This document shows, in pieces, positions 52,124 to 60,457 of a stretch of DNA of 64,000 nucleotides. The notes under the pieces are model-generated. The model did no database searches, was not told where the DNA came from, and was given only the letters and a program-made list of their open reading frames with translations. The DNA is taken from NCBI RefSeq assembly GCF_018982945.1, contig NZ_JABRXE010000005.1, positions 111,891 to 175,890 on the forward strand. Direction: 5' to 3'. How positions within the stretch are numbered: the stretch's first letter is position 1; every line of letters starts with the position of its first letter. Both the position numbers and the translations under genes were made by a program. The stretch comes from Anaerostipes faecalis (GTDB lineage Bacteria; Bacillota; Clostridia; Lachnospirales; Lachnospiraceae).

Positions 52124-52144
52124 GAAACAGCTTCCTCCAGCTCC

Positions 52145-52564
52145 TTAAAATTTGAATAAATTCAGACCAATTTCTTCATCATACTCTCGATCAACATTTC
52201 CTCTAATCTCTGTTAAAACCATTTCTCCGGTTCCGCTGATCACAGCCTCTGTCAGATGTCCTCCATAAACATGTCCCTCTTCATCTGCGATACTAATATG
52301 AAAATGTGCATAGGTATCCCCATTCATGGTATTTATATTTCCTCCTATGGAAACAACCTCCAGATCACCTTCCCATGTATGTCCTTTAAACTCTTTTTCT
52401 TTTGTGTCAAATACTCCCGCTGTTACTTTTCCAACAGCACCTATTCCTGTCAAATATGCCAGTTTAATACCTTCTTTTTGCGCAACCTCCTTAAGTTTGG
52501 CAACGATTTCTTCTCCTCTGTCCAGACGAATCACATAATGATCGTCAAATTTACGATATTCCAT
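52145..52564 (-). CDS. PPC-domain (DUF296) protein
   Basis: A 139-aa single-domain protein of the plants-and-prokaryotes-conserved fold: YVIRLDRGEEIVAKLKEVAQ, GIKLAYLTGIGAVGKVTAGV, GDTYAHFHISIADEEGHVYG, GGHLTEAVISGTGEMVLTEI. The three His residues (HFH and GGH) fit a metal site seen in bacterial members. The function is not established in bacteria; DNA binding is known in plants with an added AT-hook, absent here. The start at 52564 lies two bases from the GGDEF gene stop. Confidence 0.88.
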   Translation of the reverse strand: MEYRKFDDHYVIRLDRGEEIVAKLKEVAQKEGIKLAYLTGIGAVGKVTAGVFDTKEKEFKGHTWEGDLEVVSIGGNINTMNGDTYAHFHISIADEEGHVYGGHLTEAVISGTGEMVLTEIRGNVDREYDEEIGLNLFKF

Positions 52565-52565
52565 C

Positions 52566-53381
52566 CTAAATGTCTCCTTCCTGATGTTCCTTATATATTT
52601 CAAAGGATGCTTTTCCTTTTTTCTTTACGTGATATAAGGCATAATCTGCCTTTTTATACAGTTCTTTAAGTTCTTCTCCATGTGCCGGCCATAAGGCAAT
52701 TCCAATAGATGCAGATAAGGTAACTGCTTTATCCTTTTGCTCATATATTTTCAATATTTTCCCTAAAAGGACCTGCACATTCTTCGGTATAATATGTATC
52801 GGAATATTTTTCATCAGAACTGCAAATTCATCTCCTCCCAGACGATAAATGATATCTTCTGCATGAAAATGTCTGTATAATACATCTGCTACTTCTTTTA
52901 GTGCCAGATCACCAATCTGGTGTCCAAAAGTGTCATTGAGCAATTTAAAATTATCCAGATCCATAATAATAAAAGCATGACACACCTCGCTGTTTTCTGC
53001 CTCTTTCTCAAGGAATCTTTCTACCTGCTCCTCACCGCTCCTTCTGTTAAACAACCCTGTAAGATAATCACGATCCGCTTTTTCTTTCAGTTCTTTCTCA
53101 CTCTTTTTCTTTTCATCAATCTCATGCATATATTGTTTCTTTTCTTTATTAGTATAATAAACAATAATTCCACATAACAATATTACTGCAATAATAATCT
53201 TCCAGATAAGCATATATATATCATTACCTAAAAGAATTTCTGCATCCACATCTAATTGTAATTCAAGTATCCTTTGCTGGATTCTGCTGTAAAAATCAAA
53301 TAATGCTCCACCAACAAATACCAGAATACATATTAGAAATATTGTAATTTTTATATTTGATTTTTTATTTGAATATTTCAA
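52566..53381 (-). CDS. membrane-anchored diguanylate cyclase (GGDEF)
   Basis: A 271-aa protein. Two membrane segments, ITIFLICILVFVGGALFDFY (~10-30) and MLIWKIIIAVILLCGIIVYY (~52-72), enclose a short outside loop. A coiled region leads to the GGDEF domain (~100-265): DYLTGLFNRRSGEEQVERFL, MDLDNFKLLNDTFGHQIGDL, IIYRLGGDEFAVLMKNIP. The GGDEF motif is intact, so cyclic-di-GMP synthesis is likely; no RxxD inhibitory site is obvious. The start codon is TTG (53379-53381) with AAGGAGGAATAATT upstream. Confidence 0.9.
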   Translation of the reverse strand: MKYSNKKSNIKITIFLICILVFVGGALFDFYSRIQQRILELQLDVDAEILLGNDIYMLIWKIIIAVILLCGIIVYYTNKEKKQYMHEIDEKKKSEKELKEKADRDYLTGLFNRRSGEEQVERFLEKEAENSEVCHAFIIMDLDNFKLLNDTFGHQIGDLALKEVADVLYRHFHAEDIIYRLGGDEFAVLMKNIPIHIIPKNVQVLLGKILKIYEQKDKAVTLSASIGIALWPAHGEELKELYKKADYALYHVKKKGKASFEIYKEHQEGDI

Positions 53382-53515
53382 AATTATTCCTCCTTGTTGA
53401 TGTTTTCTTCCATTTTATCACGAATCCACGGAATCTACAATTCTCAAAGGCTTTTACCACATAGGTTACGGTAAATGTTGATATTATTTATAATCCTGAA
53501 CTGATTGTTTGAATA

Positions 53516-53570
53516 TTGACAACAAAAGTAACAATCTCTATAATAATAAATCAAGTTAGGTTGCTAACTT
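53516..53570 (+). promoter_or_regulatory. promoter and palindromic operator of the MarR-ABC operon
   Basis: TTGACA (53516-53521), 17-base spacer, TATAAT (53539-53544), a consensus promoter. Just downstream is AAGTTAG-GTTG-CTAACTT (53553-53570), a perfect 7-bp-arm palindrome over the transcription start region and before the AATGGAGGAAAC site. Autorepression by the MarR protein is likely. Confidence 0.85.
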
Positions 53571-53589
53571 TTTCAATGGAGGAAACACT

Positions 53590-54042
53590 ATGGAAGATAT
53601 AGAGACAATATTAAAAGAAATGCATATGGGACGTCTGATTCAGATGCTGTCACATAAGTTAAAACGTGATAATTACTGTCAGTGTCAGGACGCGGATCAG
53701 GGTCTGACTCCTATTCAGAGGCATGTACTCAATTTTATTTTACTGGAAACATTGCACAGAAACGTATTCCAGAAAGATATCGAGGAAGAATTTCAGATTC
53801 GAAAATCAACTGTGACAGGAATTCTAAAGCTAATGGAACAAAACGGCTTTATAAAAAGACAAAATGACCCGAAAGATGGTCGATTAAAAAGACTGATTCC
53901 AACAGAAAAGGCAGAAGCCCTTCGTCCCGAAATTCTTGAACATATATGTCAAACAGAAAACTATCTAACAAGAGGGATTTCAGAAGAACAACTCCTGCTG
54001 TGCAAAAAAACTCTATATCAGATGCTCCAGAATCTCACATAA
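53590..54042 (+). CDS. MarR-family regulator
   Basis: A 150-aa winged-helix protein: SHKLKRDNYCQCQDADQGLT, PIQRHVLNFILLETLHRNVF, EFQIRKSTVTGILKLMEQNG with the wing NDPKDGRLKRLIPTEKAEAL. It lies directly upstream of the two ABC exporter genes and downstream of the palindrome, and probably controls them in response to a transported compound. The ligand is unknown. Confidence 0.92.
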   Translation: MEDIETILKEMHMGRLIQMLSHKLKRDNYCQCQDADQGLTPIQRHVLNFILLETLHRNVFQKDIEEEFQIRKSTVTGILKLMEQNGFIKRQNDPKDGRLKRLIPTEKAEALRPEILEHICQTENYLTRGISEEQLLLCKKTLYQMLQNLT

Positions 54043-54076
54043 CAAACTATCAACATTAAGGAGGTACGCAAAAACG

Positions 54077-55810
54077 ATGAATAAAACACTTTTAAAATCA
54101 GTCCGTGAATATAAATTTCAATCGCTGATGTCCCCTTTTCTTGTAATTCTTGAAGTTCTAATGGAAGTTCTTATTCCATTGGAAATGGCTAAAATTATCG
54201 ATATTGGTATTGCTCAGGGAAATATGGATTATATCATCCAGAGGGGGATTATTCTTGTAATCATGGCAATGCTTTCCCTGTTTTTTGGTGTTACTGCCGG
54301 TAATATGGCAGCCATTGCCGGTGCAGGATATGCTAAAAATCTTCGTCACGATATTTTTTATAAGGTACAGGAATTTTCTTTTCATAATATTGATCATTTT
54401 TCCACATCCGGACTTGTTACCCGTATGACCACTGATATCACCAATATCCAAATGGCCTATATGATGAGTATCCGTCTTTTAGCAAGAGCACCTATTATGG
54501 TCATTCTTTCCTGGATTATGACCTTACTGCTAAATAAGAAAGCGGCTCTGCTGTTTCTGATTATGATTCCAATTCTTGGCGGAACCCTAATCTTCATTGC
54601 AAAAAAAGCTCATCCCCATTTTATTAAAGTATTTGATGAATATGATGTATTAAATAATTCAGTTCAGGAAAATGTCAATGCATCCCGTGTAGTTAAGGCC
54701 TTTGTACGAGAAGATTTTGAAATTAACAAGTTTCATGGAATTTCTCAATATGTTTATGACTTATTTACAAAAGCAGAAAAAATTGTTGCCTGGAACTCTC
54801 CTGTTATGCAGTTTACCATGTATGTAGTAATTCTGCTCCTTGTATCTATTGGCGGAAAGAGCATTATTCAGGGAACTATGGAAACTGGAGAATTAACCAG
54901 CATTATTGTATATGCACTGCAGATTATTGGTTCCCTTATGATGGTAACTTTTGTATTCGTTATGATTATGATTGCAGAAGCATCTGTCGAACGTATTACA
55001 GAAGTACTGGAAGAAATACCGGAAATGCAGAATAAAGAACAGGCTATAACCAACGTAGCCGACGGAGACATTGTATTTGATCATGTAAACTTCAGTTATG
55101 CCGGCGAAGATGGAAATCTTTCTTTAAAAGATATTAACTTACACATCAAATCTGGTCAGACTATTGGTATTATAGGGGGAACCGGAAGCTCTAAATCCAC
55201 TCTGGTTCAGCTGATTCCTCGCCTATATGATGTAACAGGAGGATCAGTAAAAGTAGGAGGTGTTGATGTCCGAAACTACCAGCTGGAAGCCTTAAGAGAC
55301 CAGGTATCTATGGTACTCCAGAAAAATGTCCTTTTTACCGGTACTATTTATGACAATATCCGGTGGGGAAATAGAAATGCCAGCGATGAAGAAGTTAAAC
55401 ACGTCTGCAGACTTGCACAGGCAGATGGATTCATCAATGAATTTCCATCTGGATATAACACTATGATTGTTCAGGGTGGTAATAATGTCTCCGGAGGTCA
55501 GAAACAAAGACTTTGTATCGCCAGAGCATTATTGAAAAAACCAAAAATTCTGATTCTTGATGATTCAACCAGTGCTGTAGATACGAAAACAGATGCTTTG
55601 ATCCGTAAAGCATTTCGTGAAGAAATACCGGATACTACAAAAATTATTATTGCCCAGCGTATTTCATCTATTGAAGATGCAGACCAGATCATAGTCATTG
55701 ATGGTGGTAAGATTATGGGCATGGGAACCTCTGCGGAACTGTTAAAAACAAATGAAATTTACCGGGAAATATATGAATCACAGATGAAGGGAGATGAAGA
55801 TAATGAATAA
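54077..55810 (+). CDS. ABC exporter subunit with degenerate ATPase site
   Basis: A 577-aa fused permease-ATPase. Six membrane helices in residues ~15-300. ATPase: Walker A GGTGSSKSTLVQLIPR, signature NNVSGGQKQRLCIARALL, Walker B ILILDDSTSAVDTKTD, where the catalytic Glu is replaced by Asp, and the switch His is Gln (IIIAQRISSI). Its partner carries normal residues. This is the layout of heterodimeric exporters such as BmrCD and TM287/288. Drug or peptide export is likely; the substrate is unknown. Confidence 0.92.
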   Translation: MNKTLLKSVREYKFQSLMSPFLVILEVLMEVLIPLEMAKIIDIGIAQGNMDYIIQRGIILVIMAMLSLFFGVTAGNMAAIAGAGYAKNLRHDIFYKVQEFSFHNIDHFSTSGLVTRMTTDITNIQMAYMMSIRLLARAPIMVILSWIMTLLLNKKAALLFLIMIPILGGTLIFIAKKAHPHFIKVFDEYDVLNNSVQENVNASRVVKAFVREDFEINKFHGISQYVYDLFTKAEKIVAWNSPVMQFTMYVVILLLVSIGGKSIIQGTMETGELTSIIVYALQIIGSLMMVTFVFVMIMIAEASVERITEVLEEIPEMQNKEQAITNVADGDIVFDHVNFSYAGEDGNLSLKDINLHIKSGQTIGIIGGTGSSKSTLVQLIPRLYDVTGGSVKVGGVDVRNYQLEALRDQVSMVLQKNVLFTGTIYDNIRWGNRNASDEEVKHVCRLAQADGFINEFPSGYNTMIVQGGNNVSGGQKQRLCIARALLKKPKILILDDSTSAVDTKTDALIRKAFREEIPDTTKIIIAQRISSIEDADQIIVIDGGKIMGMGTSAELLKTNEIYREIYESQMKGDEDNE

Positions 55811-57674
55811 AAATAGAAATGCATTAAAAACAGCAAAACGCCTGCTGCAATATGTTACAGAAACATATAAATTCCGCCTCCTTTTGGTATTTATCTGCAT
55901 TCTGTTCAGCTCTATTGCCTCTATCTCTGTTTCTCTATCATTAAAATATTTGCTGGATGATTTCATTATTCCTTTGATTGGACATACAAATCCAGATTAT
56001 ACTGAACTTTACAGAGCTCTAACTGTACTTGGCTGTATTTTTCTGATTGGTGTTCTCTCCACTTTTATTTATACAAGAATGATGGTTTATATTGGACAGG
56101 GTGTGTTAAAACGGGTACGTGATGATATGTTTGAACATATGCAGAAACTTCCAATCCGTTATTTCGACCAGAATACCAACGGCTCTATTATGAGTCTTTA
56201 CACCAATGATACAGATACCTTAAGACAGATGATCAGCCAGTCCATCCCGCAGGCTTTAATGTCCTTTTTTACCATTGTTGTTACTTTTATATCCATGTTA
56301 GTATTGAGTCCTCTCCTTACGATTCTTGCTGTTATCATTATTATTGTTTTGATTGCTGTAACAAAAGCAATCGGTGGAAACAGCGGAAAATATTTTGTTC
56401 GTCAGCAAAAAGCTCTGGCAGATGTTACCGGATTTATTGAAGAACGTATGAATGGACAGCGTGTTGTAAAAATTTTTAATTATGAAAGAAAATCTGAGGA
56501 GGAATTTGACCAGTTTAATGAAGTCTTATTTGAAAGTGCCGCTCAGGCAAATAAATATGCAAATATGATGGGACCGGTTATTGGTAATATTGGAAATCTT
56601 CAATTTGTACTGACTGCAGTCTTAGGCGGCTTGCTGTCTGTTAAAGGTATTGGCGGAATCACTCTTGGAGTCATGGCTTCCTACCTGCAGTTTACCAAAA
56701 GTTTTACACAGCCGTTTATGCAGGTTGCACAGCAATTTAACTCTATTGTCATGGCACTTGCAGGAGCAGAACGTATATTCCAGCTCATTGATGAACAGCC
56801 GGAAGAGGACGAAGGCTATGTAACTTTGGTCAATGCAAAAAAAGATGCACAGGGAAATATTGTTGAATGTAAGGAACATACCGGAATGTGGGCATGGAAA
56901 CATCCTCATTCTGCAGAAGGTACCGTAACCTATACTGAACTGACTGGAGATGTTCGCTTTGAAGATGTCACTTTTGGTTACAATGATGATAAAACCATTC
57001 TTCATGATATTAATCTGTTTGCTAAACCTGGTCAGAAACTTGCCTTTGTTGGTTCCACCGGGGCCGGAAAGACCACGATTACTAATCTTATCAACCGGTT
57101 TTATAACATTCAGCAGGGAAAAATCCGTTACGACGGAATCAATATCACCAAGATAAAAAAAGATGATCTGCGACGTTCTCTTGGTATTGTCCTGCAGGAT
57201 ACTCATTTATTTACCGGTACGATTAAAGATAATATCCGATATGGAAATCTGGATGCTTCAGATGAAGATATTTACAAAGCAGCCCAGCTTGCCCATGCAG
57301 ATCAATTTATACAAATGCTTCCACAAGGTTATGACACCATGTTAAACGGAGATGGAGAAGAATTATCTCAGGGACAACGTCAGCTTCTATCTATTGCCAG
57401 AGCTGCTGTTGCAGACCCTCCGGTACTGATTCTCGATGAAGCGACCTCCAGCATTGATACCCGTACAGAAAGTATTGTTCAAAAAGGAATGGATAATCTG
57501 ATGAAAGGCCGTACCGTATTTGTCATTGCCCACCGCCTCTCTACCATTCGAAACAGTGATGCAATCATGGTCTTAGATCACGGAAGAATCATTGAACGTG
57601 GAGATCATAAAGATTTAATAAAACAGAAAGGAACCTATTATCAGTTATACACCGGTAAACTGGAACTTTCTTAA
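55803..57674 (+). CDS. ABC exporter subunit with canonical ATPase site
   Basis: A 623-aa fused permease-ATPase partner. Six membrane helices in residues ~15-320. ATPase: Walker A FVGSTGAGKTTITNLINRFY, signature GEELSQGQRQLLSIARAAV, Walker B PVLILDEATSSIDTRTE with catalytic Glu and FVIAHRLSTIRNSDAIMVLD with switch His. It has a ~55-residue insertion between membrane and ATPase domains (EEDEGYVTLVNAKKDAQGNI), typical of this subunit. The start at 55803 is preferred over an ATG nine bases upstream. It overlaps the first subunit. Confidence 0.92.
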   Translation: MNKNRNALKTAKRLLQYVTETYKFRLLLVFICILFSSIASISVSLSLKYLLDDFIIPLIGHTNPDYTELYRALTVLGCIFLIGVLSTFIYTRMMVYIGQGVLKRVRDDMFEHMQKLPIRYFDQNTNGSIMSLYTNDTDTLRQMISQSIPQALMSFFTIVVTFISMLVLSPLLTILAVIIIIVLIAVTKAIGGNSGKYFVRQQKALADVTGFIEERMNGQRVVKIFNYERKSEEEFDQFNEVLFESAAQANKYANMMGPVIGNIGNLQFVLTAVLGGLLSVKGIGGITLGVMASYLQFTKSFTQPFMQVAQQFNSIVMALAGAERIFQLIDEQPEEDEGYVTLVNAKKDAQGNIVECKEHTGMWAWKHPHSAEGTVTYTELTGDVRFEDVTFGYNDDKTILHDINLFAKPGQKLAFVGSTGAGKTTITNLINRFYNIQQGKIRYDGINITKIKKDDLRRSLGIVLQDTHLFTGTIKDNIRYGNLDASDEDIYKAAQLAHADQFIQMLPQGYDTMLNGDGEELSQGQRQLLSIARAAVADPPVLILDEATSSIDTRTESIVQKGMDNLMKGRTVFVIAHRLSTIRNSDAIMVLDHGRIIERGDHKDLIKQKGTYYQLYTGKLELS

Positions 57675-57708
57675 AGTAAATACTTTGATATATGAATTCA
57701 ATAATAAA

Positions 57709-57749
57709 GGAGAGGCTGATTACACCTTGTGTAACAGCCTCTCCTTCTT
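57709..57749. terminator. terminator after the ABC operon
   Basis: GGAGAGGCTG, nine-base inner region with TTACAC/GTGTAA, CAGCCTCTCC, then TTCTTAT. The stem is long and GC-rich, and the minus strand also has a T-rich side, so it may serve both converging operons. Confidence 0.85.
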
Positions 57750-57762
57750 ATCATTTATTTTC

Positions 57763-58806
57763 TTACTCAGAAATCATAGTAAAATCTTCCCATGGAATGT
57801 CAACTTCTGCACCATTATTAATAATATCATCTACATGCATAAGTAATGGGTAATCTTTCAAATCAACGATTCCTCTTTCAGCCAGTTTCTTAACAGCACG
57901 AGCTGTTCTTGTAGCAATAACGATAGATTCCAGAGTCACACCTTTCAGTTCTTCCATTGCTTCATCAAATGATAAGCCACGTCCTAATAATGTACCGATT
58001 TTACGTGTTCTTCCTCCGAATACGGTTACATATAAGTCACCAGCTCCGTGAATGATATTTTCTGGTTTTCCACCGATTAATTCTAACAGACGAGTCATTT
58101 CTTTGACACCTTGTCCAAACAATGCTGCCTGAGAGTTATAATGTACAGCACCGATTTCTCCGTCTCTCTTTTCTGCCAGACCTACGGCCAATGATACACC
58201 TAGTGCATAAGCATTTTTCATAGCTACAGCACATTCAACACCAACAACATCTGTAGATAAACTGATATGATAGTAATCTGTAGCAAGCAGAGATTTGATG
58301 AATTTCAATGTTTCCATATCTTTTCCGCAGAAAGCAACATGGCTGTCATCATGATCTGCTAATTCATAACTTGTACATGGACCACCGATTGCGTTAAAGT
58401 TAATATTTTTTCCTTCTGGCTGTCTTTGTGCAAAAATATGTGGATAAGGTACTAATGTTCCATCATCCAGATCCACCATACCTTTTGTTACTGTTAACAA
58501 TGGTACATCTTCTGGAAGTACTGGTAATATTTCATCACAGAACCAGTCTAAACCAAAACTGCTGACTCCACCAAGAATTAAATCTGCACCTTCTAATGCT
58601 TCTTCTAATTCTTCGATCTGATAATATTTGATTCCATCATGTAATGTTCTCTTTAATGTAATATGGAAATTATCTTTTCTTAATCCATCAATGATATCTC
58701 TATCAAGTGGTGATCCAACAAGACGAACCTCATGTCCGTTTTCGAATGCCGGGAATGTGATTGCAGAGTTCATCTGACCTGCACATACAAATGTTATAAT
58801 GCTCAT
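57763..58806 (-). CDS. divergent glycerol-3-phosphate dehydrogenase (GpsA-like)
   Basis: A 347-aa protein of the GpsA family, which normally reduces dihydroxyacetone phosphate with NAD(P)H. Catalytic-domain landmarks are kept: ECAVAMKNAYALGVSLAVGL (catalytic Lys), SQAALFGQGVKEMTRL, GAGDLYVTVFGGRTRKIGTL. The nucleotide loop, however, is FVCAGQMNSAITFP, where the normal GxGxxG is lost at two glycines. It lies last in the operon with GlpA-like and FAD proteins. It could use another substrate or cofactor; the function is therefore assigned by family only. Confidence 0.8.
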   Translation of the reverse strand: MSIITFVCAGQMNSAITFPAFENGHEVRLVGSPLDRDIIDGLRKDNFHITLKRTLHDGIKYYQIEELEEALEGADLILGGVSSFGLDWFCDEILPVLPEDVPLLTVTKGMVDLDDGTLVPYPHIFAQRQPEGKNINFNAIGGPCTSYELADHDDSHVAFCGKDMETLKFIKSLLATDYYHISLSTDVVGVECAVAMKNAYALGVSLAVGLAEKRDGEIGAVHYNSQAALFGQGVKEMTRLLELIGGKPENIIHGAGDLYVTVFGGRTRKIGTLLGRGLSFDEAMEELKGVTLESIVIATRTARAVKKLAERGIVDLKDYPLLMHVDDIINNGAEVDIPWEDFTMISE

Positions 58807-58834
58807 TTCTTTTCCTCCTGAAATTGTAATTAAA

Positions 58835-59185
58835 TTATTTTGCTATTTTTTTACATGCAACAATGTCTACACCAAGTCCTAATACATCTGGAATTACTAC
58901 ATCTCCCACTTGTACCGGTGCTTTAACTGTCACCTTTGTTAACTCATCCATAATGTCATATATTCTTCCCTTAGGGATATCCCCATTGGTTTTTACCGGA
59001 ACACGCCTTGCTGTCTGAGCATCTACTTTTACTGTAGAAGTAATTACTCTGGTAGGATTTACCAGCTCTTTTTCACCATAGGCAGCCCCTCTAGGACATC
59101 CGTTTCCTGTGACTTTATATCCATTTTCCTCATCAACTTTTAAATGACATCCTTTTGGACACACAATACAAATTAACTCTGTCAT
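58835..59185 (-). CDS. DUF1667 protein of the GlpA-like operon
   Basis: A 116-aa protein with an N-terminal Cys motif (TELICIVCPKGCHLKVDEEN, GNGCPRGAAYGEKELVNP), giving CxxxC and a third Cys, likely to bind a metal or Fe-S cluster. The rest is beta-rich. DUF1667 proteins accompany GlpA-like and FAD-disulfide-type proteins in Firmicutes; the role is not established. ATG at 59185 is preferred to an upstream GTG, which lies on the ribosome site. Confidence 0.85.
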   Translation of the reverse strand: MTELICIVCPKGCHLKVDEENGYKVTGNGCPRGAAYGEKELVNPTRVITSTVKVDAQTARRVPVKTNGDIPKGRIYDIMDELTKVTVKAPVQVGDVVIPDVLGLGVDIVACKKIAK

Positions 59186-59203
59186 TTTCTGCACCTTCCT
59201 TTT

Positions 59204-60457
59204 CTACTCCACAGATACTGTGATTTCTCCATTTTCAACTTTATCTAAAAATGCCTTTGGAATAACGATTTTTTCCATCTCACCTGGAGCCATATGTTCA
59301 CGTTTGAAAGATGCAAGCTGTTCTCCATTGGATCTTACTTTGATTTCAACGTTTTTGAATACATTTCTTACACGAAACATAACTTCAACCATTTTATCTA
59401 CATTTGCCGGACGAATTTTCTGTGGTACTGTATATCCGACATTATCTCCGTTCTTCAATTCAATACAAGTCTGATCTTTTGTTTCTCCATTTTTTACATA
59501 TTCTGCAGCACTTCTTCCTGCTTTCTGGCTTTCTGCTGTAACGAAGTCAACCAGATCATGTACATGTACAACATTTCCACTGGCAAATATACCTTCCGCA
59601 GAAGTTTCCATATTTTCAAATACAACTGGTCCATTTGTTCTTGGATCCATTGTTATTCCTGCTGCTCTTGTCAATTCATTTTCAGGAATCAGACCTACAG
59701 ATAGCAGAACTGTATCTACATCAAATTCGATTTCTGTTCCCGGAATTGGAGTATTTGTTTCATCCACTTTCTGAACGATAACTTTTTCTACTCTCTTATC
59801 TCCCTGGATATCTGTAATGGTGTGAGATAAGTACAAAGGAATATCATAGTCTTCCAGGCACTGTACAATGTTACGTGTTAAGCCATTAGAATATGGACAA
59901 AGTTCTACACAGCCAACAACTTTAGCACCTTCTAAGCTCATACGTCTTGCCATAATCAGTCCGATATCACCAGAACCTAAAATCAGGACCTTTTTACCTA
60001 CCATATATCCTTCAATATTTACATAACGCTGTGCAGCACCTGCGGTAAACACTCCTGCCGGGCGGTCCCCGGGAATTGCAATAGCTCCTCTTGTTCTTTC
60101 TCGGCATCCCATGTTTAGAATAATAGATTTTCCTTCCAGTTTCATGTAGCCATCTTTTTTATTCATCGCATGAACACATTTTTCCTGTTCATCCACATCC
60201 AATACCATAGTATCCAGCATCACCTGAATATTGGTCTGCTCTAACATTTCAATAAATTTTCCTGCGTATTCAGGACCTGTTAATTCCTCTTTAAAATAAT
60301 GAAGTCCAAAACCATTATGTATACACTGATTTAAAATTCCACCTAATTCCTGATCACGTTCAATCACCAAGATGCTTTCGGCACCATTTTTACTTGCTTC
60401 TACTGCTGCCGCTAATCCTGCCGGACCTCCACCGACTACAATTACATCATATTTCAT
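59204..60457 (-). CDS. NAD(P)/FAD-dependent oxidoreductase
   Basis: A 417-aa pyridine nucleotide-disulfide type reductase. FAD-binding start YDVIVVGGGPAGLAAAVEAS, and NAD-binding centre KKVLILGSGDIGLIMARRMS. Blocks GIFASGNVVHVHDLVDFVTA (second FAD contact) and a C-terminal domain follow. No redox Cys pair of the CxxxxC kind is seen near the FAD motif, so electrons probably go to the GlpA-like partner. The start at 60457 overlaps the GlpA-like stop (TAATG), and a longer frame into that gene is a shadow. Confidence 0.9.
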   Translation of the reverse strand: MKYDVIVVGGGPAGLAAAVEASKNGAESILVIERDQELGGILNQCIHNGFGLHYFKEELTGPEYAGKFIEMLEQTNIQVMLDTMVLDVDEQEKCVHAMNKKDGYMKLEGKSIILNMGCRERTRGAIAIPGDRPAGVFTAGAAQRYVNIEGYMVGKKVLILGSGDIGLIMARRMSLEGAKVVGCVELCPYSNGLTRNIVQCLEDYDIPLYLSHTITDIQGDKRVEKVIVQKVDETNTPIPGTEIEFDVDTVLLSVGLIPENELTRAAGITMDPRTNGPVVFENMETSAEGIFASGNVVHVHDLVDFVTAESQKAGRSAAEYVKNGETKDQTCIELKNGDNVGYTVPQKIRPANVDKMVEVMFRVRNVFKNVEIKVRSNGEQLASFKREHMAPGEMEKIVIPKAFLDKVENGEITVSVE

